Shown: positions 1 to 8,701 of the stretch, piece after piece
Position numbering within the stretch: the stretch's first letter is position 1
How the letters are laid out: each line of letters starts with the position of its first letter
From: JBBTXJ01 sp964636345
Lineage (GTDB): Bacteria; Patescibacteriota; Patescibacteriia; Magasanikbacterales; JBBTXJ01
Direction of reading: 5' to 3'
Assembly: GCA_964636345.1 (NCBI GenBank)
Contig: CAZWRL010000012.1
Span: forward strand, 1 to 24,464
DNA: 24,464 nt
The notes under the pieces: model-generated
What the model was told of the DNA's origin: nothing
Databases searched by the model: none
The model's input: the letters and a program-made list of their open reading frames with translations, nothing else
Translations under genes and position numbers: made by a program

Positions 1-673
1 ACAGCGTGGCGCCGGCGCGCGCGAGCGCGAGCGAAAAATCTGTGTCTTCAAGGATCGCGTTTCCATCGTTCAGCGCCTCCTCGAAACGAAGCGTGTGGTA
101 CTGATCAAAACGATAGATGAGACAACCGCCGGGAAGGTGATCAACGCGTCGCGGGTGCGCAAGCGTCTTAAAATAACCACCACGTATGAAGCCACACGGC
201 AATACAACCGTGCCAATAAACGGTTGCAATATCCACTGCGCCAACCGATTATTCATCGTGTTAACGATCCCGCTTTGTCCCACGGTTTCAATCCGAAAAC
301 AAAATGCCGAGTAGCGCAGTGCCGCCTGATATACCTCTTGAACAAATTTTGTGTTCACCTCGCAATCATCGTCCAAAAAACAGACGAGCGCGGGTGAATT
401 CCGGAAGGTGGAACGCCATGCTGTAATGGTATCAAGAAGGATATTCCGCGCGCGCGGCAGACCGCTCGGCGCGGGCGTGGCGTTGAAACGAAGCTCAAAT
501 CTAGATGTTTGGAAAGATTGAAGAAGCGTCTGACTTTCCAAAAAACCGCCATCATTCAAAACAAAAACCGTAAACGGTTGGTTGCCTTCTTGCTGTGAGA
601 GTTGCCCAAGAAGTGTCCCAAGCGATTCGGGACGCCGATACGAAGGGACGGCAATAATAAGATGAGGCGCCAT
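1..673 (-). CDS. Family 2 (GT-A) glycosyltransferase, C-terminus beyond window
   Basis: About 224 codons are open from ATG at 673 to the window edge, so the 3' end is missing. The N-terminus (MAPHLIIAVPSYRRPESLG) is the first strand and nucleotide-binding turn of GT2 enzymes. FVLNDGG follows, then the metal-binding DDD triad in CFLDDDCEV near residue 96, and a late acidic EDTDFSLALARAG segment typical of the acceptor/catalytic end of GT2 domains. No membrane segment is seen in the part present. GT2 enzymes transfer a sugar from a nucleotide-sugar donor, usually on the cytoplasmic face. It lies 52 nt downstream of two Wzy/ligase-like genes, so a role in building the same surface glycan is likely but inferred. 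The substrate cannot be told. Confidence 0.88.
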   Translation of the reverse strand, partial: MAPHLIIAVPSYRRPESLGTLLGQLSQQEGNQPFTVFVLNDGGFLESQTLLQSFQTSRFELRFNATPAPSGLPRARNILLDTITAWRSTFRNSPALVCFLDDDCEVNTKFVQEVYQAALRYSAFCFRIETVGQSGIVNTMNNRLAQWILQPFIGTVVLPCGFIRGGYFKTLAHPRRVDHLPGGCLIYRFDQYHTLRFEEALNDGNAILEDTDFSLALARAGATL

Positions 674-684
674 ATATAAAGGGT

Positions 685-713
685 ACGCTAACACGGGCGT
701 AGCAAATCGTCAA
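685..713 (-). promoter_or_regulatory. Sigma-70-like promoter of the GT2 gene
   Basis: On the minus strand TTGACG (713-708), a 17-nt spacer and TAGCGT (690-685), preceded by TGT (extended -10), lie in the 52-nt gap between the Wzy-like gene and the GT2 gene. The -10 box ends 11 nt before the ATG at 673, so the predicted transcript has only about 4 nt of leader. No Shine-Dalgarno sequence is visible. Confidence 0.55.
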
Positions 714-725
714 CGGCAGATGACC

Positions 726-3026
726 CTACTGAGGCATCTCAAAATCGGCGTAGTATTCTTTGGCTAATCCTTGGTAAAAATCACGACGGCTGGCCTCCCC
801 CGTCTTGCCGTAATACAGAATAAGCGCGGTAAATGCTTTACGGGACGGCCGAAACGTGGCGAAGAATGGCGACGTTCCCTCCGCGCACTCGCGCCACGTC
901 ACCTTTCCGCTTGCGCACGACATCACCTGATCCAATGCCCAAGAGCCGCGGAGTGTGTCGCCATGTTCAATATGCAAAAGACCAAAACGCTGCCATTCAT
1001 CAAGTGAACTAAAGACATTTTCCGGCGCGCCCACCAAACGAATAGCGGTCTCATAACTTGCGATGGCATCTTCATAGAAAGCGGCCTTCTCAAAGAATTC
1101 GCCCAGCAACCGATGGATAATGGGCAGTGATGGCGAAAGCGCGCGCGCTTGCTTTAAGAGCACGCTCGCGCGCTGAAAGTCCGAGATGGCCACCACGGCG
1201 CTCGCGCGCAACAACCATACTTGTTGCCGTCGTGGTGAAAGCGCGGTGGCCTGTTCATACACGCGTTCGGCAAGCGCCACGGCATCAGGATGCGTATCGC
1301 GGAGATGCTCATGTTGAAACAAGAGCGCCTCGCCTTGTTCAAGCGCGATACGAACGTTGCGCGGATGCAGACGCACCACCTTTTCTATCTCACCCACCAA
1401 AAACGTCGCCACCTGATCCAGGGCGTCTTTTGGCAACTGAACAACACCCGGCGCATTAAGAAACGCCCGCACCATTTCACGACGAATATCATCGCGATGC
1501 GGCGTGGGGAGCGCCAAGGCCTGTTGGTTGACGCCTAACCAGAACCCCGCGTCTCCGCGATCCAGCGCCTCGCCGGCCAAAATTTGCAGATGGTTCGCGC
1601 GCGCCGGCACCACGTTTACATAATACGCGAGCAGAACGGCGCCGATGACCGCGATCGCGGCGAATCGCCCTGCGCGTACCGGCGTAAACCAACGAGCCAC
1701 ACGCCCAAGCGGTGCGACGGCAACCGCCTCTTCAGTGCGATAGATGAGGAACGCCACCACCACAAACAACGTCAGATACGAAGATGGATTTTCAAACACA
1801 AAAATATTTTGTACAAAATGAAAGACGAGCAAACCGGAAAAGAGCAGTAATGCTTCGTTTCCAATGCGCCGCGCGCGATACCCGCGCGCGAGAAGCATGC
1901 CAATCGCGATCCATATCCCAAGGTACAACAGTAATCCAACAGTGCCCGTGGTCGCGAGCGTCTCAAGAATCGTGTTATGCGCCTGGTCAACCCATGTTTC
2001 CGCGAGGCCATGTTTCAACTGTTCCGGACGATAAAACTCGTTATAGGGAATGGCAAAATTAAACCAGCCCCATCCCGTGATGGGTCGCGCGCGCCACGCT
2101 TCAAGCGCGATGCTCCAGGTGCGCAGGCGTGTCTCGCTCGCGCCGGTGATAGAAAAATCCGCAAAACGACGCAAAACGGGCGTATCACCAAACCGGCCTT
2201 GTTCAGCGCCGAGCACAATGAACGCGGCAATAATAGTGACGACCGCGAGCGCTCCAATGCCAATGCGGCGATTCCGCGCGCGGGTGCTCACCACAACGGA
2301 AAGCGCGCACATCCATACTACCGCCACACCCAAACCAATCACCGCCCCACGCGTTTCAGACCATATAAAACCACCAATTGAAAGGGCAATGGCGCCAACC
2401 AAAAAATAAAACGCGGACTCACGAAAACGACGCCAATAATAGGTGCGGAGCAGATACCACGCACACACGCCAACATATACCGCATAAACCGCAAGATAGG
2501 TTGGATTACCGAGTGTGCTTGCGGCACGTTGGCCGCCAAACAAGAAATTCGGATTAAATTGCTGCACGAGCGCGCCAATCAGAACGAGCGCGCCAACGCC
2601 AACCAAAAAAAGAAAAACCTTCTTCCACCACGCATCCTCGCGAAAAACACTGGCACACATAACCAAAAGCGCGAGATAATGCGCCATGGTCACGATACCG
2701 AGCATACGTTCATGGTCGCTCCAGAGTGAATGATAGAGATCAGCGCCGAATACCGCAGAGACCGCAACCCATCCCAAAAAAAGAGCGACGGCTCCGAGCA
2801 CCAGGGAACGCGGCGGCCGATAGGTTGCCGGCCGCACGGCGAGAAGCGCGAGATACCCGCCGAGCGCGAGCACGATAACCGCGCGAAGATAAAATACTTT
2901 GGCGGTGATGAACGGAAAAATAAAATAGTTGGAAATAAAAACAACCGGAGTTAAAAGTGACGCGATAAGGAGCCATCGCGTGACCCGAAGTATCTTCGCT
3001 TCATGACGAATGATCCAATGATACAT
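726..3026 (-). CDS. Wzy_C/O-antigen-ligase-like membrane protein with C-terminal TPR region
   Basis: A 766-residue protein. The first ~480 residues are a string of hydrophobic segments; the rest is soluble, helical and TPR-like (for example AIASYETAIRLVGAPENVF). Two family signatures of the Wzy/WaaL/PglL superfamily are visible: GGQRAASTLGNPTYLAVYAV, and the ligase motif with catalytic-type His in WVDQAHNTILETLATTGTVG. Members polymerise O-antigen or move lipid-linked glycan to lipid or protein on the outer face of the membrane. It starts 2 nt after the stop of the upstream 767-residue paralogue, so the two are co-transcribed. Because these bacteria generally lack lipopolysaccharide, a protein O-oligosaccharyltransferase role is plausible, but the acceptor is unknown. 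Confidence 0.85.
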   Translation of the reverse strand: MYHWIIRHEAKILRVTRWLLIASLLTPVVFISNYFIFPFITAKVFYLRAVIVLALGGYLALLAVRPATYRPPRSLVLGAVALFLGWVAVSAVFGADLYHSLWSDHERMLGIVTMAHYLALLVMCASVFREDAWWKKVFLFLVGVGALVLIGALVQQFNPNFLFGGQRAASTLGNPTYLAVYAVYVGVCAWYLLRTYYWRRFRESAFYFLVGAIALSIGGFIWSETRGAVIGLGVAVVWMCALSVVVSTRARNRRIGIGALAVVTIIAAFIVLGAEQGRFGDTPVLRRFADFSITGASETRLRTWSIALEAWRARPITGWGWFNFAIPYNEFYRPEQLKHGLAETWVDQAHNTILETLATTGTVGLLLYLGIWIAIGMLLARGYRARRIGNEALLLFSGLLVFHFVQNIFVFENPSSYLTLFVVVAFLIYRTEEAVAVAPLGRVARWFTPVRAGRFAAIAVIGAVLLAYYVNVVPARANHLQILAGEALDRGDAGFWLGVNQQALALPTPHRDDIRREMVRAFLNAPGVVQLPKDALDQVATFLVGEIEKVVRLHPRNVRIALEQGEALLFQHEHLRDTHPDAVALAERVYEQATALSPRRQQVWLLRASAVVAISDFQRASVLLKQARALSPSLPIIHRLLGEFFEKAAFYEDAIASYETAIRLVGAPENVFSSLDEWQRFGLLHIEHGDTLRGSWALDQVMSCASGKVTWRECAEGTSPFFATFRPSRKAFTALILYYGKTGEASRRDFYQGLAKEYYADFEMPQ

Positions 3027-3028
3027 AC

Positions 3029-5332
3029 TTATTTTTTCTTTGGTTCTTCCTCGGTGAAATCAGTAAAATACACCTTAGCAAACGCAGCGTACTTTTCCGC
3101 GGTCTCTCGCTCACCCGTGCCGCGGTAAAAACGCGTCAACACCAGAAACACATCCACGCTGGGATTATATGACACCCCCCTGTAGGGCACGGGACACGTG
3201 GCGCCCGTATCGTGACCTTTGCAAGCCAGAAGCGCGCGCATCATCACAATGGAACGCGGACCGTTTCCATATTTTGCCATTTCAAGCGCGATCTGTTCCG
3301 CCTCATGAATACTAAATGATTCAGGCGACAAACGGAAGGCGATATCCTTGATAGTGGCTGATTCTACCCTATTAATGCGCGCGGAATCAAGATAATTCGC
3401 ATAGACCCGCAGAATAAACGGCGAACTCGGCGCAAAACTACGGGCTGTGCGTATAAGTTCCAGTCCTTCGGCAATCATGCCGACACGCAATTTGTGATCA
3501 GACCACAAGAGATATAACTGCTGACGCTCTGGTGATGCCGCTACCGATTGTGTAAAAAAACGATCACCAAACAGCGATCCTTGACTGAAATCATTCGGCA
3601 TCAGCTCCTGCGCCGCATACCACAACTCTGCCGCCACCATGTTATAGATGGGATCGCGGGGATGTCGTTTGGCGGCTTTTTCCGCTTCGGAGATGGTGGT
3701 ACGAAAAACGTTTTGCAATTCCTGGCTCCGATCACCGGGCTGTATTTTCACGCGCAACAACACGCGTCCCATTTCCTCGCGAAGATGATCAACGTGCGGT
3801 GACGGAAGTTCGGTTGCCTTTTTATGCAACGCAAACCACGCGGTGGCGTCTTGACGCCCCTCAAGCGCTGTCAGCCCTTGAAACATGAGCGCGTTCGCGC
3901 GGAATGGCACATAGTTCACATAATATACGAGCACCGCCGCGCCAATGATAACGGCACCCGAGAAAACCGCCGACGGTGTTCGCCGAGACGCCGCCACACC
4001 ACTCATGCTGGCGATCGCACGCTCGGGTGCGGTGATATGCGTCACATACGCGAGCACGGCAAAAAACGTTACATACGAGGTAATCTGTTCAAACGCAAAT
4101 AAGTTTTGCACGGCGTGCATGACGAGTAATCCAGAGAGGAGCGCCAAGGTAGACAGTGGCACACGGCCGCGCACCCACCCGCGAATCAGCAAAAAGAGCG
4201 CAACGACAAACAACGCCACATACGCTAAAAACCCAAGCAGTCCCTGCGTCACGAGGGTATCCAAGAAAAAATTATGCGCGTTATCAAACCACGTTTCTCC
4301 AAACGCATTGTGTCGCATCTGTGTCCCCTGATATTTTTCATTGAAGGCATACACATAATTGAATGGCCCCCAACCGAGGATTGGTTTTTCTTTCCACGCG
4401 TCAATCGCGACACGCCACGCAAAAATACGATTCGCGTTGGTGCCGCCTGAAAGTGAAAAATTGGCAAAACGACGAAGAACGGGAATTTTATTAAACGCGA
4501 CGTGATCATTGGTAGCGCCAAAACCAATGACGCCAACCGTAAAAACAATCAAAAGCCCCAGCGCGCTCCAGCGCGCACGGCGCGTGGCGCCGGCGCTCGC
4601 GATCCACGCAAGCATAACGAGCACGGCCGCGCCAACGCCAATAAAAACACCGCGTGTTTCGGCGTTTATAAAACCAAAAACTGCCAACCCAAACAGCGCG
4701 GCAAGCGCCCACGTCTGCCATTGCTTCCACCACATACCTGCGCGCACTTCATCAAACCAAACAAGGCAGATAATAAAACCGGCGTATACCGCAAAGAGCG
4801 CGAAATAGATGGGATTACCGAGTGTTGATGCGGCGCGATCGCCACCGAACAAAAAATCGGGACGCCAATACTGTATCGCGGCAGACACCAACACAAGCGC
4901 CGCTACAACCAAAAAGATGCGCCAAAACCATCGCCACGCTTCGCGCGTGCGAAAGACACTGACGGCCATGATATAAAACGCCGCAAAATGCATCAACGCG
5001 ACAAGTCCAAGCATGCGCTCGTGGTTCGCCCACAACGAGCGCCGGACATCAACACCCGTCACGGTTGCAAGCGCCATGATTGCAATAAACGCAACCACGG
5101 CAATCAAGAGCGCGCTCTTGCGCGGCCGATACGATGGATCAGAGGAAATTAAAAGTATATAACCAGCCGCGGCAATTGCCACCATGGACTGAAAAAACCA
5201 CGCCTTGGGCGTGATAAAAGGAAAAATGAGCGTGTCCGGCATGACCATCAGCGGCGTGAAAAGCGCCGCGTACAACGCCCACTCCGTTAACCGAAGCCAC
5301 CATGTTTTGTGTGCGCGCACAAACGTCTGCAT
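3029..5332 (-). CDS. Wzy_C/O-antigen-ligase-like membrane protein with C-terminal TPR region (paralogue)
   Basis: From ATG at 5332 this encodes 767 residues, nearly the same length as the downstream 766-residue gene. It shares the same layout and motifs: GGDRAASTLGNPIYFALFAV and ETWFDNAHNFFLDTLVTQG. A longer reading from 5383 is open, but it would place the start upstream of a good promoter whose -10 box ends 9 nt before 5332, so the shorter start is preferred. About a dozen hydrophobic segments fill the first ~500 residues, followed by a soluble TPR-like tail. The adjacent pair looks like a tandem duplication that has since diverged, perhaps for different glycans or acceptors. It is the first gene of the minus-strand glycan operon. 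Confidence 0.85.
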   Translation of the reverse strand: MQTFVRAHKTWWLRLTEWALYAALFTPLMVMPDTLIFPFITPKAWFFQSMVAIAAAGYILLISSDPSYRPRKSALLIAVVAFIAIMALATVTGVDVRRSLWANHERMLGLVALMHFAAFYIMAVSVFRTREAWRWFWRIFLVVAALVLVSAAIQYWRPDFLFGGDRAASTLGNPIYFALFAVYAGFIICLVWFDEVRAGMWWKQWQTWALAALFGLAVFGFINAETRGVFIGVGAAVLVMLAWIASAGATRRARWSALGLLIVFTVGVIGFGATNDHVAFNKIPVLRRFANFSLSGGTNANRIFAWRVAIDAWKEKPILGWGPFNYVYAFNEKYQGTQMRHNAFGETWFDNAHNFFLDTLVTQGLLGFLAYVALFVVALFLLIRGWVRGRVPLSTLALLSGLLVMHAVQNLFAFEQITSYVTFFAVLAYVTHITAPERAIASMSGVAASRRTPSAVFSGAVIIGAAVLVYYVNYVPFRANALMFQGLTALEGRQDATAWFALHKKATELPSPHVDHLREEMGRVLLRVKIQPGDRSQELQNVFRTTISEAEKAAKRHPRDPIYNMVAAELWYAAQELMPNDFSQGSLFGDRFFTQSVAASPERQQLYLLWSDHKLRVGMIAEGLELIRTARSFAPSSPFILRVYANYLDSARINRVESATIKDIAFRLSPESFSIHEAEQIALEMAKYGNGPRSIVMMRALLACKGHDTGATCPVPYRGVSYNPSVDVFLVLTRFYRGTGERETAEKYAAFAKVYFTDFTEEEPKKK

Positions 5333-5341
5333 AATGCAGGT

Positions 5342-5370
5342 ATCGTACGCTCGTAGGCAAAAAAAATCAA
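5342..5370 (-). promoter_or_regulatory. Promoter of the Wzy/ligase operon (divergent, leaderless type)
   Basis: Minus strand TTGATT (5370-5365), 17-nt spacer, TACGAT (5347-5342). The -10 box ends 9 nt before ATG 5332, predicting a leader of about 3 nt. It is arranged back to back with the rpmE promoter, whose -35 box starts only 16 nt away at 5387. Confidence 0.6.
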
Positions 5371-5386
5371 GTACCAGCACCACCGC

Positions 5387-5415
5387 TTGACACGCCCCGC
5401 GCCTCTTGGTACACT
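5387..5415 (+). promoter_or_regulatory. rpmE promoter (leaderless type)
   Basis: TTGACA (5387-5392), 17-nt spacer, TACACT (5410-5415): a near-consensus sigma-70 promoter. Only 7 nt separate the -10 box from ATG 5423, so transcription is predicted to begin at or next to the start codon. The -35 lies inside the apparent upstream extension of the reading frame, which rules against the longer start. Confidence 0.75.
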
Positions 5416-5422
5416 AGGGTTC

Positions 5423-5710
5423 ATGAAAACCGACATCCATCCAACCTATTATCTCGAAGCAAAAGTCACGTGCGCCTGCGGCAATACGTTCACCACCGGC
5501 TCCACGGTGGAAAAAATCACGGTGGAACTTTGCAATAAGTGTCATCCTTTTTATACTGGTAAACAAAAATTTGTAGACACGGCTCGTCGCGTAGAAAAAT
5601 TCCAAGAACGCACGGCCAAAAAAGAAACGGCTGCCAAAGGGCGCCGCGGCAAAACAGTCAAACGCACCGCGCGCGCCGCAAAAAAGAAAGCGGCCGCCGG
5701 CATCGCGTAA
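5423..5710 (+). CDS. rpmE: 50S ribosomal protein L31, zinc-binding form with basic C-terminal tail
   Basis: A 95-residue protein starting MKTDIHPTYY. The L31 signature is complete: CACGNTF (Cys17, Cys19) and CNKCHPFYTGKQKFVDT (Cys37, Cys40), giving the four zinc ligands of the C+ form. L31 is a late-assembled large-subunit protein near the central protuberance. The protein is longer than the usual ~70 residues because of a Lys/Arg/Ala-rich tail from about residue 60, likely disordered and rRNA-binding. The start at 5423 is chosen because family homology begins here and the promoter lies directly upstream. There is no ribosome-binding site, consistent with a leaderless mRNA. It is followed by a terminator hairpin and then prfA. 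Confidence 0.95.
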   Translation: MKTDIHPTYYLEAKVTCACGNTFTTGSTVEKITVELCNKCHPFYTGKQKFVDTARRVEKFQERTAKKETAAKGRRGKTVKRTARAAKKKAAAGIA

Positions 5711-5718
5711 CCACCGCA

Positions 5719-5744
5719 CAAAATCCCGCTACATCGGGATTTTG
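5719..5744 (+). terminator. Intrinsic terminator-like hairpin between rpmE and prfA
   Basis: A perfect 10-bp inverted repeat, CAAAATCCCG (5719-5728) and CGGGATTTTG (5735-5744), with a 6-nt loop CTACAT. The T-rich side (TTTTGTTAT) follows the GC core on the plus strand. It starts 8 nt after the rpmE stop. Confidence 0.7.
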
Positions 5745-5747
5745 TTA

Positions 5748-5753
5748 TATAAT
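5748..5753 (+). promoter_or_regulatory. prfA -10 box
   Basis: A perfect TATAAT directly after the rpmE terminator, 8 nt before ATG 5762. There is no recognisable -35 at 16-18 nt, because that position falls inside the hairpin. If active, the prfA transcript is essentially leaderless. Confidence 0.5.
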
Positions 5754-5761
5754 ACCTATCT

Positions 5762-6814
5762 ATGAATACCACGCACGAACATATCAAAAGCCGTCTTGAA
5801 GAAGTAACACGAGAACTGGAAAACGCCGCGCAGGAACCGGAAAAAATCAAGAAGCTGTCTCGCGAGTATCATGAACTGAAAAAAACAGCGGATATCATTG
5901 CCGCACTGGAACAAACAAACGCGCAATTGAGAGAGACCGAACTGATGGCCGGCGCCGAAACCGATCAAACCATGAAGGACTTGGCGGATTTTGAATTGCA
6001 AACACTAACACAAAAAAAAACCGCGCTCACCGCGGAACTTGAAGAACGCGTATCGCCAAAAGATCCGCGCGACAGTCATGATGTCATTTTGGAAATCCGC
6101 GCGGGAACCGGCGGCGACGAATCCGGTATGTTTGCCGCAGATCTTTTCCGCATGTATTCTCGCTTCGCCGAACGCAAGGGTTGGCGCGTAACGGTCTTAT
6201 CGGAAAACCGCACCGAGGTGGGCGGTTACAAAGAAATCATCGCGAGCATGATGGGAGAACACGTCTATGGCGCCCTGAAATACGAGCAAGGAGTGCATCG
6301 CGTGCAACGCGTGCCGGAGACGGAAAAACAAGGACGCATTCACACGTCAACCGCCACCGTTGTCATCATGCCAAAAACCGAAGAACAGGATTTGCGTATT
6401 GATCCGAATGATTTGCGTATTGATATTTTCCGTTCCGGCGGAAAGGGCGGACAAAACGTCAATAAAGTTGCGACGGCGGTGCGCATTACCCACATTCCGA
6501 GTGGTATGGTGGTCTCGTGCCAAAATGAACGGTACCAACACCAAAACCGCGAACAAGCTATGGAAATTTTGCGCGCGCGCCTTGCGGAACTTGCGGAAGA
6601 AAAACGTCGCGCTACCGCAACCAAAGAACGCAAAAGCCAAATTGGCACCGGAGAGCGCAGTGAAAAAATCCGCACCTACAACTTTCCTCAAGATCGCATT
6701 ACGGATCACCGCATTAAAGAGACCTGGCACAACATGCCCACCATTCTTGATGGCAATTTGGATGAGCTCACCCGTGCGCTCAAAAAGGCAGACGCGGAAA
6801 CCAAAACAACATGA
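5762..6814 (+). CDS. prfA: Peptide chain release factor 1
   Basis: A 350-residue class I release factor. It terminates translation by reading stop codons and triggering peptidyl-tRNA hydrolysis. The universal GGQ is at residues 229-231 (RSGGKGGQNVNK). The codon-recognition tripeptide is PET at 185-187 (VQRVPETEKQGRIHTS), the PxT type of RF1 (UAA/UAG) rather than the SPF type of RF2. The N-terminal helical domain (residues 1-~100) and GTGGDESGMFAADLFRMY are standard. Length matches bacterial RF1 (~355-360). prmC, which methylates the GGQ glutamine and often follows prfA, is absent here. The next gene is a glycosyltransferase overlapping by 4 nt (ATGA), implying coupled translation. No Shine-Dalgarno precedes the start. 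Confidence 0.97.
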   Translation: MNTTHEHIKSRLEEVTRELENAAQEPEKIKKLSREYHELKKTADIIAALEQTNAQLRETELMAGAETDQTMKDLADFELQTLTQKKTALTAELEERVSPKDPRDSHDVILEIRAGTGGDESGMFAADLFRMYSRFAERKGWRVTVLSENRTEVGGYKEIIASMMGEHVYGALKYEQGVHRVQRVPETEKQGRIHTSTATVVIMPKTEEQDLRIDPNDLRIDIFRSGGKGGQNVNKVATAVRITHIPSGMVVSCQNERYQHQNREQAMEILRARLAELAEEKRRATATKERKSQIGTGERSEKIRTYNFPQDRITDHRIKETWHNMPTILDGNLDELTRALKKADAETKTT

Positions 6815-8265
6815 AGCGATTTTCGCTGTATCTTTCACTCATCACCATTCTCGGCGCCATTCCCCGTATCATACTTCTTATGAGACGGGGAAGTTTTTGG
6901 TTTGACGAACTTTTCACGCTGGAACTTGCCAAACTGCCGTTTGGCGAAATGCTCGCGCTCGCGACCCGCGACACCAATCCGCCACTTTGGACGATTATCA
7001 TGTGGCCATGGGCACATCTCCTCCCGCATGACGAATGGATAGTGCGGATACTGGCGCTCGTACTCGGCACACTGCTCATACCACTCATCGGTCTACTGGG
7101 GCGCGCATGTGGACGGGATCGTGCCGGTCTGATTGCCGCGCTCTTTGTTGCGATATCGCCGCCCCTCATCTATTTTTCAACAGAAGCGCGCATGTACGCG
7201 CTCTTCACAATACTCACCGTAGCCGTCGCGCTCACCGCGACACACGTCATAAAAAATCCATCGCGCGCCGCGCTCGCTATCTATACAGTCACTTCAACGT
7301 TCCTGGCGGCATCGCATCTCTATGCAATCATCCCACTCGCGACCCAGTATCTCACCGGCCTCATGCTCCTTCCACAAAAAACCAAAAAAACATGGCATAT
7401 CCTTCATGGCGGTTTGATACTCGCCGTCGCCGCATGGTTCTTCTTTTCATATTACGCAAAATTGCCCGATCTGGTCGGAAATAGTTGGTTTACGCGCGTG
7501 ATTCCAGGAATCGGCTGGCCGTTCTCCATTTTTTCCTCGCTCTTCGTCCTTCCGGGCACTCTTCACACGCTGCTCTTTTTTGCAATCACCGCAATTACCT
7601 TGACGCTGATCCTCATCGGTATCGCCTTCGTGTTTAAACGGAATGAACAACATCTCATATCCTCAATCATGCTGATGCTACTCGGCCTTGCGCTTGCCTC
7701 GCTCATAGGTCCAGCGAAAATAAAATATTTTATTTTCATACTGCCCGCAACCGCGTTTCTCATCGCGTGGATGCTCGCGGAAACACCTATGCGATGGCGC
7801 CATGTGACGTTCGTTATCGTCACCATCGCCGCCATTGCCAGCACCACGCTCTTTATCCGCACGTTTCGTTTTAGCTGGGATCGCGTGGCGCGCGTAGCCA
7901 CTGAAGAATCAGGTATTGCAATCATCATTCCGTGGGCGGTCAACTATCTACCTTTTTCGTATTATTATCATGGCGAAAATCCAGTTGGCGTCATACGATC
8001 ACCCGGCATGGATGTGGTGACGATATCAACACTTCTCGCGTCAAACTGGAAATGGGAATTGCCGCAAGAACATATTGAAAAAGAACTCGCGCGCATTGTA
8101 CCGGAAGACGGCGCGCTTCTTGTTGTACAAAGCGACCCCTATGTTTTTGGCGTGCAAGAATGGCTGGAGGCGCATGGCTGGAGGCGCGATGAACCACAAA
8201 CCTTTGAAGCAAAAAATTCTTTTGACGCGCTTCACTCCGTGCGTGTGGAACGCTACAAGAAATAG
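6811..8265 (+). CDS. GT39/ArnT-like (GT-C) membrane glycosyltransferase
   Basis: A 484-residue polytopic membrane protein. GT-C hallmarks of the PMT/ArnT group are present: the catalytic acidic pair in SFWFDELFT (Asp32-Glu33), RDTNPPLW (Asp54) in the first outer loop, and the STEARMYAL segment (Glu125-Arg127). About ten hydrophobic segments follow, then a soluble ~100-residue C-terminal domain from about residue 370 on the outer face. Such enzymes use polyprenyl-phosphate sugars to glycosylate proteins or lipids outside the membrane. Its start overlaps the prfA stop (ATGA), so it is translated by coupling. The acceptor is unknown; surface glycan genes at 1-5332 and 9100-10374 make a glycan role coherent. 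No clear plus-strand terminator follows. Confidence 0.85.
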   Translation: MKRFSLYLSLITILGAIPRIILLMRRGSFWFDELFTLELAKLPFGEMLALATRDTNPPLWTIIMWPWAHLLPHDEWIVRILALVLGTLLIPLIGLLGRACGRDRAGLIAALFVAISPPLIYFSTEARMYALFTILTVAVALTATHVIKNPSRAALAIYTVTSTFLAASHLYAIIPLATQYLTGLMLLPQKTKKTWHILHGGLILAVAAWFFFSYYAKLPDLVGNSWFTRVIPGIGWPFSIFSSLFVLPGTLHTLLFFAITAITLTLILIGIAFVFKRNEQHLISSIMLMLLGLALASLIGPAKIKYFIFILPATAFLIAWMLAETPMRWRHVTFVIVTIAAIASTTLFIRTFRFSWDRVARVATEESGIAIIIPWAVNYLPFSYYYHGENPVGVIRSPGMDVVTISTLLASNWKWELPQEHIEKELARIVPEDGALLVVQSDPYVFGVQEWLEAHGWRRDEPQTFEAKNSFDALHSVRVERYKK

Positions 8266-8306
8266 TGTGCCTCTGGGGCAAAGCACTCGCTGGAGATCGC
8301 GCCTAT

Positions 8307-8338
8307 AAAAACCAAACGCAGCGCTTTCGCGCCGCGTT
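8307..8338 (-). terminator. Intrinsic terminator of the minus-strand small-ORF set
   Basis: On the minus strand a 10-bp arm pair with one mismatch (AACGCGGCGC / GCGCTGCGTT, 8338-8315) encloses a GAAA tetraloop and is followed by TTGGTTTTT (T5 at 8311-8307). It begins 20 nt after the stop of the 57-residue ORF. It points against the GT39 gene and so supports real minus-strand transcription here. Confidence 0.7.
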
Positions 8339-8358
8339 ATGACCCCTTACTGCTTTGG

Positions 8359-8532
8359 CTAACTTGCACTTGCCCCACCATACCATACTTCATGTGCTTC
8401 TCGTGTCGTCAGTAGCGACAACCGTATCATCTGGTCACCCTGTCGTTCAATGCGCTTGGTTCTATATCCGTGTGCTGCAAGCCAGCGTCCCATCTGCGGT
8501 GATGCCCATATCCGGGAATTTAAGATCACCAT
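8359..8532 (-). CDS. Small protein of unknown function, 57 residues
   Basis: Begins MVILNSRIWASPQMGRWLAA and ends WYGGASAS. An excellent Shine-Dalgarno, GAGGAG (8544-8539), lies 6 nt before ATG 8532. A longer reading from TTG 8592 is open but has no such signal. The sequence looks like a compact alpha/beta fold with amphipathic pattern, has no membrane segment or cysteine, and carries a basic stretch HGYRTKRIERQGDQ. It follows the 49-residue ORF by 19 nt and precedes a strong terminator, so the pair probably forms a small operon. I do not recognise the family. The ribosome-binding site and terminator are the main evidence that it is real. Confidence 0.55.
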   Translation of the reverse strand: MVILNSRIWASPQMGRWLAAHGYRTKRIERQGDQMIRLSLLTTREAHEVWYGGASAS

Positions 8533-8551
8533 AGGACTCTCCTCTTTAGGT

Positions 8552-8701
8552 TTATTTATTCGGAACGAACGAATCGGAGAAGCATTCTTCAACCATCCGT
8601 TCGAATATGCCGCGAGTGGATGGTATGGCCTTGCGGACCAGGAACCAATCCTCGTGCCATGGAATCAGGAGCTCACGACATTCGTGACAGTCAGTTGTCA
8701 C
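8552..8701 (-). CDS. Small Cys-containing protein of unknown function, 49 residues, GTG start
   Basis: The reading from GTG 8701 gives a 49-residue product containing CHEC (Cys5, Cys8), LLIPWHEDWFLVRKAI and FERMVEECFSDSF, and ends at TAA 8552. The composition is protein-like, with a possible metal-binding CxxC. An in-frame TGA lies three codons upstream of the GTG, so no longer start exists in this frame. The GTG overlaps the TGA of a further upstream ORF as GTGA, the pattern of coupled genes. The first bases also form a perfect 6-bp hairpin, GTGACA/TGTCAC, at 8684-8701 that contains the start codon. It lies 19 nt upstream of the 57-residue ORF. No family is recognised. A frameshifted remnant of a larger gene is an alternative. 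Confidence 0.45.
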   Translation of the reverse strand: MTTDCHECRELLIPWHEDWFLVRKAIPSTRGIFERMVEECFSDSFVPNK

